NCBI GenBank assembly: GCA_946965045.2
Contig: OX337229.1
Location: forward strand, 2,108,001 to 2,172,000
Origin: Epithemia pelagica
Taxonomy: Eukaryota; Bacillariophyta; Bacillariophyceae; Surirellales; Surirellaceae
Direction of reading: 5' to 3'
DNA length: 64,000 bases
Positions 44,669-54,359 of this stretch are shown here, piece after piece (the stretch's first letter is position 1; every line of letters begins with the position of its first letter). Made by a program: the position numbers and the translations under genes. The notes below the pieces were generated by a model. It ran no database searches. It was not told where the DNA came from and saw nothing but the letters and a program-made list of their open reading frames with translations.

Positions 44669-46717
44669 TTATCCTTCTGTTCTTGGTTGTCCTTCCTCCT
44701 CCTCGGCATCATAGTCATGATTTGCAAAAGGAGGCATGGAAAGCTCATCATGGTGCTCCTCACTTTGGATATCGTCTTCGTCGTCCGGCATGTCCTCGTC
44801 GTCAAAAATGATTCTATCGTATTGATTGGAATCGGACTGGAACAAATCTTCAATCTCTTCCAACGAGAGTCCTTTTGTTTCGGGAAGGGCATAATACAGC
44901 CAAAACAATCCAAACAAGGCGACGAGGGCATAGAGCCAAAAGGCTCCATAGGCAGTCAACACTTGTGGACTACTAATGGACAGGAATGTAGCGGCCACCA
45001 CCAAATTCCCAATCCAATTCGTTGCCGTCGAACAACTGACCGCCAAACTGCGATACCTTAGAGGATAAATTTCGGAAGTAATGGTCCAGGGAATGCCACC
45101 CATACCAATGCCAAAGGCAAGCAGGTACGCCACCATGAAGAAGACGGAAAGATTGCCGGTTGGATTTTGACAGGTATTGTACACCCACTCCGAGTCGTTG
45201 GGGCACATGTTCCAATCCAACGGACCCGTCTCATCTCCAGCTGTACAGTGGCCTCCGCAAAAGCCACATCCCTTGATCTGCGTACAGTCGTAGCAAAAAC
45301 TCGTGAGACCATCCCAAACCAGGGCTGGTTCCGATTGACACTCTCCATAAGCCTTGATCACAGGTTCCGAAAGAACCCTGGCCAGATAGAACGAAAACCC
45401 CAAGCCCAACAGGCTCACGGTGACAGCAGACAATGACATGAGCACCAGTCGACGGCGTCCTGTTCGGTCGACCATATAAATCGACAGTCCAATCCCAACA
45501 ACCTGAGCCAACGCCGTAAATCCAGAGAGCCAAACTGCTGTATTTTCGTCAAATTGGCTCATCTCATAGATACTGGCCGCGTAGTACATGACCGTGTTGA
45601 TTCCACAAAACTGTTGTACAGCCATGAGACCGCAACCCAATATTAGTGCACGTCGTGTCGGTGCGTGGCAAATCATTCCAGTAAAGCGTTCCATAAAACT
45701 CTCTTCCACAATGACATCATTCCCATCCCTGGATTGTCCCAGAGGGTCTTCGACACCATCTTCATCGGAGGGGGACAAACCAATGTCTGTTTCACTATCA
45801 CTGCTATCTTCCAAGTTGTGTTCCGTTTCGTGAGTCACCGCAATCGACTGTCGAATCTCCTCCATTTCTTGCTTGGCCAATTCGTCCGCATCTCGAAGTC
45901 CTTGAAGGACCGCCGTGGCTTCGTCGTTGCGCCCTTTCATGGCCAACCATCTCGGAGATTCCGGCAGCGACATGAAGCCACACAGCATCACCACCGCAGG
46001 AACGGCAGCCAATCCCAGCATGTACCTCCAGCCATGATGAGGCATGATTTCGTCAAAGACACCGTCCACCATGCCCGCAAAAAATTGTCCAAACGTAACG
46101 AGGAATGCATTGACCGTCACCAACGTCCCTCGCATTTCGGGCACGGCAACCTCGGCAATGTACATGGGCGCCGTCAAGGACGTGATCCCAATGCCAATTC
46201 CCACAATGACGCGTCCCAACACCAAGACGGAATAATCCCAAGCCACAAACAGAACCAGAGAACCCATCACAAAGGTACAGGCGGAAAATATAATGCATTT
46301 TCGTCGTCCCCAAGCATTGTTGAGGCTCCCTCCAACGGCAGAACTGCAAAATGCCGCCAAGACTGTAACCGAAACGACAATTTCTTGTTCCGCCGGCGTC
46401 AGTGAAAAGGCTCGTCTCATGGCCGGCATGGCACCCGAAATGACACCCGTATCGTATCCAAACAAAAAGCCACCAATGGCAGCCATCCCAGTAAGAAATC
46501 TCATTTTGCGAACAACTTGTTCCGATCGTACACGTCGAATGCCTTCGGACGCCCAACCGTGATAGTTCCCATCATTGCTCCGTGATGACATTTGGACGGC
46601 TCCCCCTTCCAGAATTTGATTGCGACGTTCTTCCGAAGCCTTTTGATCATCGTGCTCTTGGGCCTCTTTGGCAGACAACCGCTTCCAACCTCCATTCAAA
46701 TCTCTTCGAAGAGGCAT
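44669..46717 (-). CDS. MFS sugar/inositol transporter, HMIT-like
   Basis: H+-coupled or facilitative transporter of the SLC2 sugar-porter family. Seen: 682 residues, one exon, 12 membrane helices. Sugar-porter signatures: [16 protein letters not shown] in helix 1, [10 protein letters not shown] in loop 2-3, [33 protein letters not shown] after helix 6, [10 protein letters not shown] in helix 7, and [15 protein letters not shown] after helix 12. A large cysteine-rich loop between helices 9 and 10 ([17 protein letters not shown] and further Cys) and the [12 protein letters not shown] helix are typical of the proton/myo-inositol transporter HMIT/SLC2A13 and plant INT proteins. The loop between helices 6 and 7 and the C-terminus are acidic. 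The ATG at 46717 is used; the frame is open upstream. Confidence 0.82.
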   Translation of the reverse strand: MPLRRDLNGGWKRLSAKEAQEHDDQKASEERRNQILEGGAVQMSSRSNDGNYHGWASEGIRRVRSEQVVRKMRFLTGMAAIGGFLFGYDTGVISGAMPAMRRAFSLTPAEQEIVVSVTVLAAFCSSAVGGSLNNAWGRRKCIIFSACTFVMGSLVLFVAWDYSVLVLGRVIVGIGIGITSLTAPMYIAEVAVPEMRGTLVTVNAFLVTFGQFFAGMVDGVFDEIMPHHGWRYMLGLAAVPAVVMLCGFMSLPESPRWLAMKGRNDEATAVLQGLRDADELAKQEMEEIRQSIAVTHETEHNLEDSSDSETDIGLSPSDEDGVEDPLGQSRDGNDVIVEESFMERFTGMICHAPTRRALILGCGLMAVQQFCGINTVMYYAASIYEMSQFDENTAVWLSGFTALAQVVGIGLSIYMVDRTGRRRLVLMSLSAVTVSLLGLGFSFYLARVLSEPVIKAYGECQSEPALVWDGLTSFCYDCTQIKGCGFCGGHCTAGDETGPLDWNMCPNDSEWVYNTCQNPTGNLSVFFMVAYLLAFGIGMGGIPWTITSEIYPLRYRSLAVSCSTATNWIGNLVVAATFLSISSPQVLTAYGAFWLYALVALFGLFWLYYALPETKGLSLEEIEDLFQSDSNQYDRIIFDDEDMPDDEDDIQSEEHHDELSMPPFANHDYDAEEEEGQPRTEG

Positions 46718-47233
46718 GGTCTGTCGGATAGGGATAGAAGCGGTGACAACAAGGGATAATGGAATATGAAATGAGGGTGTTGTCGATCGAAACTCTTGAC
46801 AAACAATGCGTGACTGCTCTAGACGCGTCTCTACGAGCATAGCAAGTGCACTGTCCTTGCCCTTGCGCGGACACACGTACACGTAAGTACGTGTTGGTGG
46901 GAGGGAAATGAGGTCGTCCCCCCGTCATCCGTGATGCCCCTGCGAAAAATTTGTGCGGGTGAAGAAATGACGAGGAACATTACTATAAGCAATAATAGTA
47001 TGCGTATAGACCCATAAAGTAGCAGGCATCACTTTACTACTTCCACGTGGAATGTTGCAGCTGCGCGGAACGCGAAGCTGCCCAATGGGAGAAGATTTCT
47101 CGGTTTGAGAAGAGAATACCCTGAAATTTGATGGCGAACAAGACGATCAAGAGAGAATCTAACGCATCTTAGAGAACTCAAGAGCTGTCCGCAAAAATAA
47201 GAGTGTGTGGAACACGATTGCTCTTCCACAACC
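46718..47233. promoter_or_regulatory. Divergent promoter region with ACGT-core palindrome
   Basis: 515 bp between the HMIT-like and HAD starts. ACACGTA (46879-46885) and TACGTGT (46888-46894) form an inverted repeat with a 2-bp spacer, and another ACGT core lies just before. ACGT cores bind bZIP factors; function is inferred. Confidence 0.4.
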
Positions 47234-48379
47234 ATGAAAATGATAGTTTCACTGATAGTATCCTCTTGCATTCTCAATGCACTGGTCCTCGGATCCAATG
47301 CCTTTGCTCCGCCGTCCAAGAGCGCAACAAGATACGCATCCTGTCTCCACGCCGAGGCTGCTGTCAAGACAAAAACCCTCGGTTTGTTGACCTTTGATCT
47401 CGACGACACTTTGTATCCCATTCAACCAGTCATCAACGAAGCCAATGCTGCCTTTGCGAGGGCCATGGAACAATTCGGATTCCCTGATATTCAACCCGAT
47501 GATATTAACAAGACGGGGCGAATTATTCGCGAAGAGATTTCCCAGGCCGAGGGACCAGCGGCCGCCGCCATTCTCACTCACACCGAAGTGAGAACCTTGG
47601 CCATTCGTCGCGAAATGGAAAACATTATTCTGCAGCGAAAACTCCAGGCTACTGCGGATGACTGGGCGACACCCGTTTCGGATCTCACCAACATTGTCGT
47701 GGGACATGCACGAAAATGGGCCAAGACGGCCGTGTCCGAGTCCATTGTTCAAGCAGTTTTGAATGCTTGGGAAATGGAACGACACCATGCAGCAGAACGA
47801 CACCTTTATCCTGAATGTATTGATATCTTCAAGCAAATTAAAGAGGAAAACCCGAATATTATTATTGGAGCAGTCACAGACGGACGGGCAAATCCTTTGT
47901 TGATGACCTTCACTCTGGCTCCATTCTTTGATTTCTGCATGTCATGGGAGGATGATCAAGGAAGTCGTAGTAAATTCTTCAAAGAACTGAGCTCGGTAGA
48001 AGGGAATGCCGAGCTCAAGTGGATTTACACGGCTGCCTTGGACAAATATCAGGAACTTTCTGCGGCGCAGGCTGCGCTTGGGAAAGACGCCCCACAAGAC
48101 CCAATTTGGATTCATGTCGGAGACGATTTGGCGTACGATGTAGGAGGTGCGGCACAATGTGGTGCCAAGACGATTCTTTTGGAATTGGCCGACCGCTATG
48201 GACAAACCGCACGACATCGGTTTGAAACGGAAAATCAGCCGAGTTGGTCCACCACCTCTCGCGCCGAATTGGAAAAACGTAGACTTTTGAATGAAGCGGC
48301 GACGGATAAAGTGGACAAGAAAATTGCCTTCCTTTCGAGACTTCCGGAAGCAATCAATGACATACTAAATCCGGAGTAA
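47234..48379 (+). CDS. Plastid-targeted HAD-superfamily hydrolase
   Basis: HAD-like phosphohydrolase of unknown substrate. Seen: 381 residues, one exon. A signal peptide (IVSLIVSSCILNALVLGSNA) runs into SNAFAPP, the classic diatom ASAFAP plastid-import motif with Phe at +1, then a Ser/Arg transit stretch. The HAD domain starts GLLTFDLDDTLYPI (nucleophile Asp and acid/base Asp in DLDDT). Motif II Thr is in GAVTDGRANP, and the acidic motif IV is in HVGDDLAYDVGGAAQCGAKTI. A helical cap of about 120 residues sits between motif I and II, as in pyrimidine-nucleotidase or phosphoglycolate-like subgroup I HADs. The start ATG at 47234 sits just before the signal peptide; an earlier in-frame start would spoil it. 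Confidence 0.85.
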   Translation: MKMIVSLIVSSCILNALVLGSNAFAPPSKSATRYASCLHAEAAVKTKTLGLLTFDLDDTLYPIQPVINEANAAFARAMEQFGFPDIQPDDINKTGRIIREEISQAEGPAAAAILTHTEVRTLAIRREMENIILQRKLQATADDWATPVSDLTNIVVGHARKWAKTAVSESIVQAVLNAWEMERHHAAERHLYPECIDIFKQIKEENPNIIIGAVTDGRANPLLMTFTLAPFFDFCMSWEDDQGSRSKFFKELSSVEGNAELKWIYTAALDKYQELSAAQAALGKDAPQDPIWIHVGDDLAYDVGGAAQCGAKTILLELADRYGQTARHRFETENQPSWSTTSRAELEKRRLLNEAATDKVDKKIAFLSRLPEAINDILNPE

Positions 48380-48984
48380 CGGGAGGGTTTCGTTCTAGGA
48401 GTAATCATTAATCTGTCCTTTCCTTCCTTTTCCTTCCTTGTAGTGCCCCTAGCTAAGTGTCGGGCAGGGGGTGTCGCTCGTTGGTCGTCATAATACCCGC
48501 GAGAGCAGAAGCTCAACCACTATGGTACGATAGGCTTATCAGGATACGCAACCGATGGAGAGTGTGAGTTCTGTCATTTTTGGGCGATTTAAAACGGGTA
48601 CAGCACAAAAGCTACGGCGGCAGCTGCTGCCCCTTCACTTCCTCAATCCACATCTTCCTCCCACCACAATCCCAAAAGACGAGGCATCACTAGTGTAAGT
48701 TGAGAACTTGGCAAGAGCAGCGGGAAGAAGTCTGGTAATCAGAAAAAAGCAGATCAACAGTTCATGGATCTGGCGTTGCACGTTTGTTATCATTTTCCGT
48801 TGTTCGTGTTTCGAGTTAATTAGAGTCGAGGTGAAAGCGCACATTCTCAATTCTCACGTTTCTTTGCATCCCTCAACGGTACAGTCGAATTAGACCGTGG
48901 CGTCGTTATTGTTTAGGGTTGCTCAAGTTTCGAGAGAGAAAAATTCACGTGACTCTAGCAAGAAATTCGAAGTAAGAGCCAACA
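48380..48984. other. Intergenic stretch, NUP98-96 promoter
   Basis: About 600 bp between the HAD stop and the NUP98-96 start. A TCCTTCC-type pyrimidine run lies at 48415-48440. No gene supported. Confidence 0.45.
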
Positions 48985-51900
48985 ATGTTTGGTCAACCAA
49001 ATACGCCATTTGGCGGCGGAGGTGGAGGGTTTGGCCAACCATCCACAAATACAGCACCAGCATTTGGAAGTCCAGCTCCGGCACCTGGTGGATTATTCGG
49101 AACTCCTGCCCAAGGAGGATTTGGAGCTCCGGCAGCTCCTGGAGGTTTTGGTGCTCCTGCTCCGGCTGGTCCCTTTGGACAACCTGCCCCAGCCGCACCA
49201 TTTGGTTCCTCGTTTGGTTCTCCGGCTCCTGCCCCTGGTGGAGCACTTTTTGGTCAACCAGCTCCTGCCCCAGGTTTCGGATCTACTTTTGGAGCCCCTG
49301 CTCCCGCTGTAGGAGGAGGCCTCTTTGGTCAGCCGCCAGCCCAGGCTTCTGGCATGTTTGGCCAACCGGCACCTGCCCCATCTTCGGCTTTCGGACAGCC
49401 ACCAGCTCCCGGGGGTAGTCTTTTCGGGGCACCTTCAACCACTTCTTCGCCTTTTGGTGCACCAGCAGCATCGACCTTTGGAGCACCGCAGCCGGCACCA
49501 GCGTTTGGTTTTGGTGCACCGGCTCCTGCATTCGGGGCTCCAGCCCCTGTTGGTGGTGGGGGTCTGTTTGGTCAGCCACCAACTCCAGCTGCTCCTGCAC
49601 CCGTGTTTGGTGCATCAAGTACTCCTGCTGGTGGAGGCTTGTTCGGTCAGCCTGCTCCTGCCCCGACTGGATTTGGCGGTTCTACGTTTGGTGCACCGGC
49701 ACCCGCAGGTGGCGGATTGTTTGGAGCACCAGCCCCGGGGGGCTTTGGAGCCCCTACGCCATCGACTCCGTTTGGAGCAACGGCTGGTGCTCAACCGGGA
49801 CAAGAGGGAACACGAGCGGCGCCATTTCAAGTTACGACGAAAAAGGACAACAACACAACCATCAATCTGTATTCCATAACTGCAATGCCGCAGTATGAAA
49901 ACAAATCATTTGAAGAACTACGTTTTGAAGATTACGCTCAGGGGAACAAGGGGTCGGCATCTACACCCACCACTAGCAACGCACCCGGTGGCTTTTCATT
50001 TGCTGGGCAGGCCCCAGCGGGTGGACTATTTGGTGCTCAGCCGGCCCCAGCGCCATTCGGGGCTCCTGCGCCAGCTCCTTTCGGTGCACCTGCTCCCACA
50101 GCATTTGGTGCTCCTCCTGCCCCGAGTGCATTCGGTGCACCTGCTCCAACGGGTGGGTTGTTTGGCGCCAAGGCACCTGCTCCCTTTGGAACACCGGCCC
50201 CGGGTGGACTGTTTGGAGCCCCTGCGCCGGCTCCGTTTGGTGCCCCAGCTCCAACTGGTGGCTTGTTTGGATCGGCAGCTCCGGCGCCATTTGGGGCACC
50301 TGCTCCAGCTCCATTTGGTGCACCCGCTCCGGCTCCCTTTGGAGCCCCAGCGCCTTCAACTGGATTATTTGGGGCAGCCCCTGCTCCGTTTGGAGCCCCT
50401 GCGCCTGCAGGTGGTGGTTTGTTTGGTAACCCCGCACCTGCGCCTTTTGGAGCTCCTCCTAGTGGAGGCCTTTTTGGTCAACCTGCTCCGGCTCCTTTTG
50501 GAGCTCCAGCGCCAGGTGGCTTATTCGGTCAGCCTGCTCCGTCTGCGTTTTCGTTTGGCGCTAAACCTCCTTCGACAGGATTGTTTGGTGCTCCATCACC
50601 AGCCCCTTTTGGTGGTTTTGGATCAACAGCTCCCGCCCCATTTGGCGCTCCAGCACCCACGTCGCTGTTTGGAGCACCGCCACCAGCACCATTTGGAGCG
50701 CAGCCACCCCAGTTGCAAACAGGCCCCATCCCTCAGAATGCGATTATCATTCCTCCGACAGCCGATGAGGCTAATGTTCAAGGTATCCGGGCGCTTCTTA
50801 GGAGTAAGGAAGAAATGGAGAAATCGGAAATCTGGAAAGGGGACAACGGGGCGAAAAGTAAGGTTTCAACGCCAACAAGTGTTTCGGAATCAGAAAGTAT
50901 TGATCCTTTAACGTCCTCGAAAGAAGGCAAATTTTTCCGTTCGTCGCCATCATTAATAAAAATTCGCCCGAAAGGGTTCCCCAAAACAGCGACTCCAAAC
51001 AAGACCACGTCGCTTCTTTCTGGAATTGGACGAGGTGGTGGTCTTGGTGGAGGCATTATGCTCCCTGATTCAAAGTTCCGATCACCATCAGTACAACTTG
51101 TCGTTGACAAGGGCTCTTTGAGAAAACCGAACCTTCGATCCATGCCTTCTCCTCGAATTCAAGAATCTCCCTCAGTAAACCATCCAGAAGAAACACTTAC
51201 TGATGTTCCAAGTCCAGACCCGTCACCTGCGACCAATCAAGCGAATGGCTCCTCCAATCCTCTTGATAGAAATTCAACTGAAGCTCAAGACAAACAAGCC
51301 AGTCGTTCCGTCGAAGTAGTCCCGACGAACATGGCACCAGAAGGGGAACCATCTCCACGACTTGAAGCATATTACCAAAACACAATCAATTCACCGCAAG
51401 AGCCCATCCCTGAGTCTACTTCATTGCGTCTTGGGTCAAAGAATGCTCCAAAATTGACCAAAGATGGATACGAAGCAAATCCACCAATCGAGGAACTGGC
51501 CTCTTACTCCGATGCAGATCTTGCCGCTGTTCCCAACTTTTCTGTGAGCAGACCAGGATACGGGAAGGTAGAGTGGTTGGGAGCAGTCGATATACGTGCA
51601 TCTGACCTTGATCGGATTGTTGTGATCGAGCCGAAGGATGTGTCGGTGTACAACACAGAAGAGGCCGAGGGAACGAAGCCAGCGGAAGGGACGCGATTGA
51701 ACCGAGCCGCCTATATTACGTACTATGAAGCCTTCCCTAAAGACAACCCAGAAGCTTCCCCGGAAGAAAAACAAAAATATATGGAACGTCTTGAGAAGGT
51801 CACGAGAAAGATGGCGGCCGAGTTTATTTCCTACAATAAGACCACAGGTGAATGGAAGATTCGAGTCCGTCATTTCAGTCGATACGCTCTGGTCGAGGAA

Positions 51901-54075
51901 GATTCAGATGTGGAAGATACTGAGTATGACTCTTCCATGGGTGCAGATCGTTTACCCTCAAAGCCCAAATCGATTTTAAACACAAATCCCACTCCTTTCA
52001 AGAAAGGTACAGTTAAATTTGACGTACAACTTTCTCCTGAAGAATCTGAAATCACTGCAGCGAAAATCAGAGAGAGTGTCCGTGCCTCTTCTGAAAAAGC
52101 ATTTGCAGAAGTGTTTGCTTCAGTTCATTCAGAAGACGAACAACCGTCCCCAACAGACGTCGTTGAGATGGAAGATGATGAGAGTGAGTCCGAGCATATG
52201 GTGGAATCAAAGTTCGTAGCCCCCTCGAAGTCTACCATACAGAGTTGCCGGGGCCAGTTTAGTATTGTGTCGACCACCCTTGAAAAGAGGAAGCTTTCGC
52301 ATCGTGCCGTAGACGGTGGATTTCATATGGGGAGGTCGTTCCGTGTTGCGTGGTCCCCAGATGGATCTCTTTTCTGTCCTTCGCGGTGTCCTGTTGCATA
52401 TTCGATTACGAAGGTATGCCCTGTTTTTGGCCCAATCGCTCCTCCAGAGAACAACGAAACGATGAGTGAAGACACTCTGCTGGACGTTCATCTTAGATTT
52501 TCGGAGAAAGAGATGATCACTGGGGAAGATTGCCCTCTCTTTTGCCTGCCATCTTCTTTTTCTGGTGGGGGCTCGGAAAAGTCGCACAACTCTCACCTAG
52601 AAGCTTTGAGGGAGTTTCGCGGAGTGTCTGGGAAATCAATATTCACACTCATCGAGTATTTTGCGGGGTCCACCAGATCTGTGGAGTCCAAGAAGACGGC
52701 GATACTAAAATGGTTGGTTGAAGATTGCGAAGGTGACGTTGCAAAGGATGTTGCTAGTATGCTTTCTCTGAAAAGTCACATCTCAGCTGTTTTTGCAGCT
52801 TTCAGTAGTGGGGATATCCAACAGGCTGCGACGCTTGCAGCAGACAGTGGTTTTCATGAGCTTGCCTGTGTAATCTCGGTTGCCTCATCGGCTGGAGAGG
52901 GCTTGACGGATATGTCTCGTATTGCGTCAGACTCCATCTTGCGGAACTCGGCGATGAATGATCTCCACCGTCTGTTAAAGAATCTCGCCGGTGACAAACG
53001 CTGCGAAGATACTCGCCATAAAATGGCGACAAACGATCTTGATTGGCGTCGTCGTTTGGCGTTGCGTCTGCTAGTTTCTTCGGAAGACGGATTGGACAGC
53101 ATAATTGATACTTTCTTGCATGATGTGAAAAAGGGTTTGGCCCCTCCACCTCTTTCACGTGATGATAAAGCAACAGCTTCATACAGCACCGACTTCAAAG
53201 TGGTGCATGCTGTGTCCTCGTCGGCACCAGGGTCTATGCTGGACATCGTTGAACCAAAGGGCCATACAATTTTCCACAATGATTCGACCATTTCCTTTCA
53301 CTTGTCATCAGTTCTTGCAGGGAACGTCCTTTTCACTAGCGCTTCAGATGAGTATGACAAACTTTGTATGAGTTACGCATCACAGCTACTGTGCGAAAAA
53401 CGATGGCGCTGGGCTGTTTTTGTGCTGCTTTGCATCATTCCACCGACTTCGCATGAAGCCTGTCGGCGACGAATTGAATGTGCAAAATCAATTGTTCTTC
53501 GCTATTATGACAGTTCCGAAGGCGATGTTGAAGAGAACAGGATTTTCCTCGAGCAGGACGTTGGTATCCCAACGTTCTGGTTTTCGGAGGCATTAAGCAA
53601 CAGATCTCTTACCGTTGTTGACTATGTGGCACACACACTGAGTTTCGACCCTCCTGCTGCCCTTCATGTTCTGGAGACACGGTATTTGCCGAGTGTATTC
53701 TTCACAAGCCGGACACAGGTGGATAAGCTGATGGGAATGGTGGAAGGAATGGCTGCCGCTCAGAATTCAGTGGCATCAGCTGTTTTCCGCTTCTTCTCGC
53801 TTGTAGAGGATGTTCGAAGACTGAAGTTCAGATCCGATGGAGACGTACCAGCTAGTTTGAGGAAACTGTTCCAGGAACACAGCGATCTCTCAAGGATTTT
53901 CCAATCGCATGCGTCCAAGATTCGCACCCAGTCCGTGGACTACAGGTTCTACGTTGATCCCCCAATGCGTGTATCGTTGTCGTCGATGCTTGGTGAAGCT
54001 CTCCGAAAGCTAAATGACATTCGACTTGAACTTGCGGCTCTGAGGGACGCAATAAATTGTGAAGCGTTATATTGA
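48985..54075 (+). CDS. NUP98: NUP98-NUP96 precursor nucleoporin
   Basis: Self-cleaving precursor of two nuclear pore proteins: NUP98 (FG barrier, mRNA export) and NUP96 (Y-complex scaffold). Seen: 1696 residues, one exon. An FG domain (1 to about 265) is rich in FGxPAPAP and GLFG motifs. The GLEBS motif (about 285-322), SITAMPQYENKSFEELRFEDYAQG, binds RAE1/GLE2 (here given in pieces: SITAMPQYENKS, FEELRFEDY). A second FG block runs to about 580, then a basic/Ser linker. The autoproteolytic domain (about 828-975) ends WKIRVRHFSRY, with cleavage expected between F964 and S965. NUP96 follows (about 965-1696), with acidic start and alpha-solenoid helices. The repetitive FG coding gives many false open frames in other frames. 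Confidence 0.93.
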   Translation: MFGQPNTPFGGGGGGFGQPSTNTAPAFGSPAPAPGGLFGTPAQGGFGAPAAPGGFGAPAPAGPFGQPAPAAPFGSSFGSPAPAPGGALFGQPAPAPGFGSTFGAPAPAVGGGLFGQPPAQASGMFGQPAPAPSSAFGQPPAPGGSLFGAPSTTSSPFGAPAASTFGAPQPAPAFGFGAPAPAFGAPAPVGGGGLFGQPPTPAAPAPVFGASSTPAGGGLFGQPAPAPTGFGGSTFGAPAPAGGGLFGAPAPGGFGAPTPSTPFGATAGAQPGQEGTRAAPFQVTTKKDNNTTINLYSITAMPQYENKSFEELRFEDYAQGNKGSASTPTTSNAPGGFSFAGQAPAGGLFGAQPAPAPFGAPAPAPFGAPAPTAFGAPPAPSAFGAPAPTGGLFGAKAPAPFGTPAPGGLFGAPAPAPFGAPAPTGGLFGSAAPAPFGAPAPAPFGAPAPAPFGAPAPSTGLFGAAPAPFGAPAPAGGGLFGNPAPAPFGAPPSGGLFGQPAPAPFGAPAPGGLFGQPAPSAFSFGAKPPSTGLFGAPSPAPFGGFGSTAPAPFGAPAPTSLFGAPPPAPFGAQPPQLQTGPIPQNAIIIPPTADEANVQGIRALLRSKEEMEKSEIWKGDNGAKSKVSTPTSVSESESIDPLTSSKEGKFFRSSPSLIKIRPKGFPKTATPNKTTSLLSGIGRGGGLGGGIMLPDSKFRSPSVQLVVDKGSLRKPNLRSMPSPRIQESPSVNHPEETLTDVPSPDPSPATNQANGSSNPLDRNSTEAQDKQASRSVEVVPTNMAPEGEPSPRLEAYYQNTINSPQEPIPESTSLRLGSKNAPKLTKDGYEANPPIEELASYSDADLAAVPNFSVSRPGYGKVEWLGAVDIRASDLDRIVVIEPKDVSVYNTEEAEGTKPAEGTRLNRAAYITYYEAFPKDNPEASPEEKQKYMERLEKVTRKMAAEFISYNKTTGEWKIRVRHFSRYALVEEDSDVEDTEYDSSMGADRLPSKPKSILNTNPTPFKKGTVKFDVQLSPEESEITAAKIRESVRASSEKAFAEVFASVHSEDEQPSPTDVVEMEDDESESEHMVESKFVAPSKSTIQSCRGQFSIVSTTLEKRKLSHRAVDGGFHMGRSFRVAWSPDGSLFCPSRCPVAYSITKVCPVFGPIAPPENNETMSEDTLLDVHLRFSEKEMITGEDCPLFCLPSSFSGGGSEKSHNSHLEALREFRGVSGKSIFTLIEYFAGSTRSVESKKTAILKWLVEDCEGDVAKDVASMLSLKSHISAVFAAFSSGDIQQAATLAADSGFHELACVISVASSAGEGLTDMSRIASDSILRNSAMNDLHRLLKNLAGDKRCEDTRHKMATNDLDWRRRLALRLLVSSEDGLDSIIDTFLHDVKKGLAPPPLSRDDKATASYSTDFKVVHAVSSSAPGSMLDIVEPKGHTIFHNDSTISFHLSSVLAGNVLFTSASDEYDKLCMSYASQLLCEKRWRWAVFVLLCIIPPTSHEACRRRIECAKSIVLRYYDSSEGDVEENRIFLEQDVGIPTFWFSEALSNRSLTVVDYVAHTLSFDPPAALHVLETRYLPSVFFTSRTQVDKLMGMVEGMAAAQNSVASAVFRFFSLVEDVRRLKFRSDGDVPASLRKLFQEHSDLSRIFQSHASKIRTQSVDYRFYVDPPMRVSLSSMLGEALRKLNDIRLELAALRDAINCEALY

Positions 54076-54359
54076 TGGGGAGAACGTTTGTTTTATTTGC
54101 CGATAGAAGATGAACCAAAAGTTTGCAATGCAAGAGTCACAGATAACTGGCGACAGTACATATGTAAGCGACTGCATGCCTAATTTAGATTTCCATGGAC
54201 TATATGTCTTTTCTATTGCAGATGTAATAGGATGCCGATAAGAGTCAATATGGACGACGGGATAAGTGACCATCAGCCATTGCGAAATGCTATTTCCCAC
54301 GAAGCCCTTCCATCCTATAGAGAAGACGAACGTCGATCAAACGTAAGAACTCGGTATAA

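Noticed and set aside
44970-46560. Short same-strand and antisense frames over the HMIT-like gene
   Set aside because: All overlap a clear 12-TM sugar porter with family signatures in the annotated frame.
49093-50911. Several 100-340 residue frames over the FG region
   Set aside because: Products of repetitive GGx-CCx codons in NUP98; no independent domain or start context.
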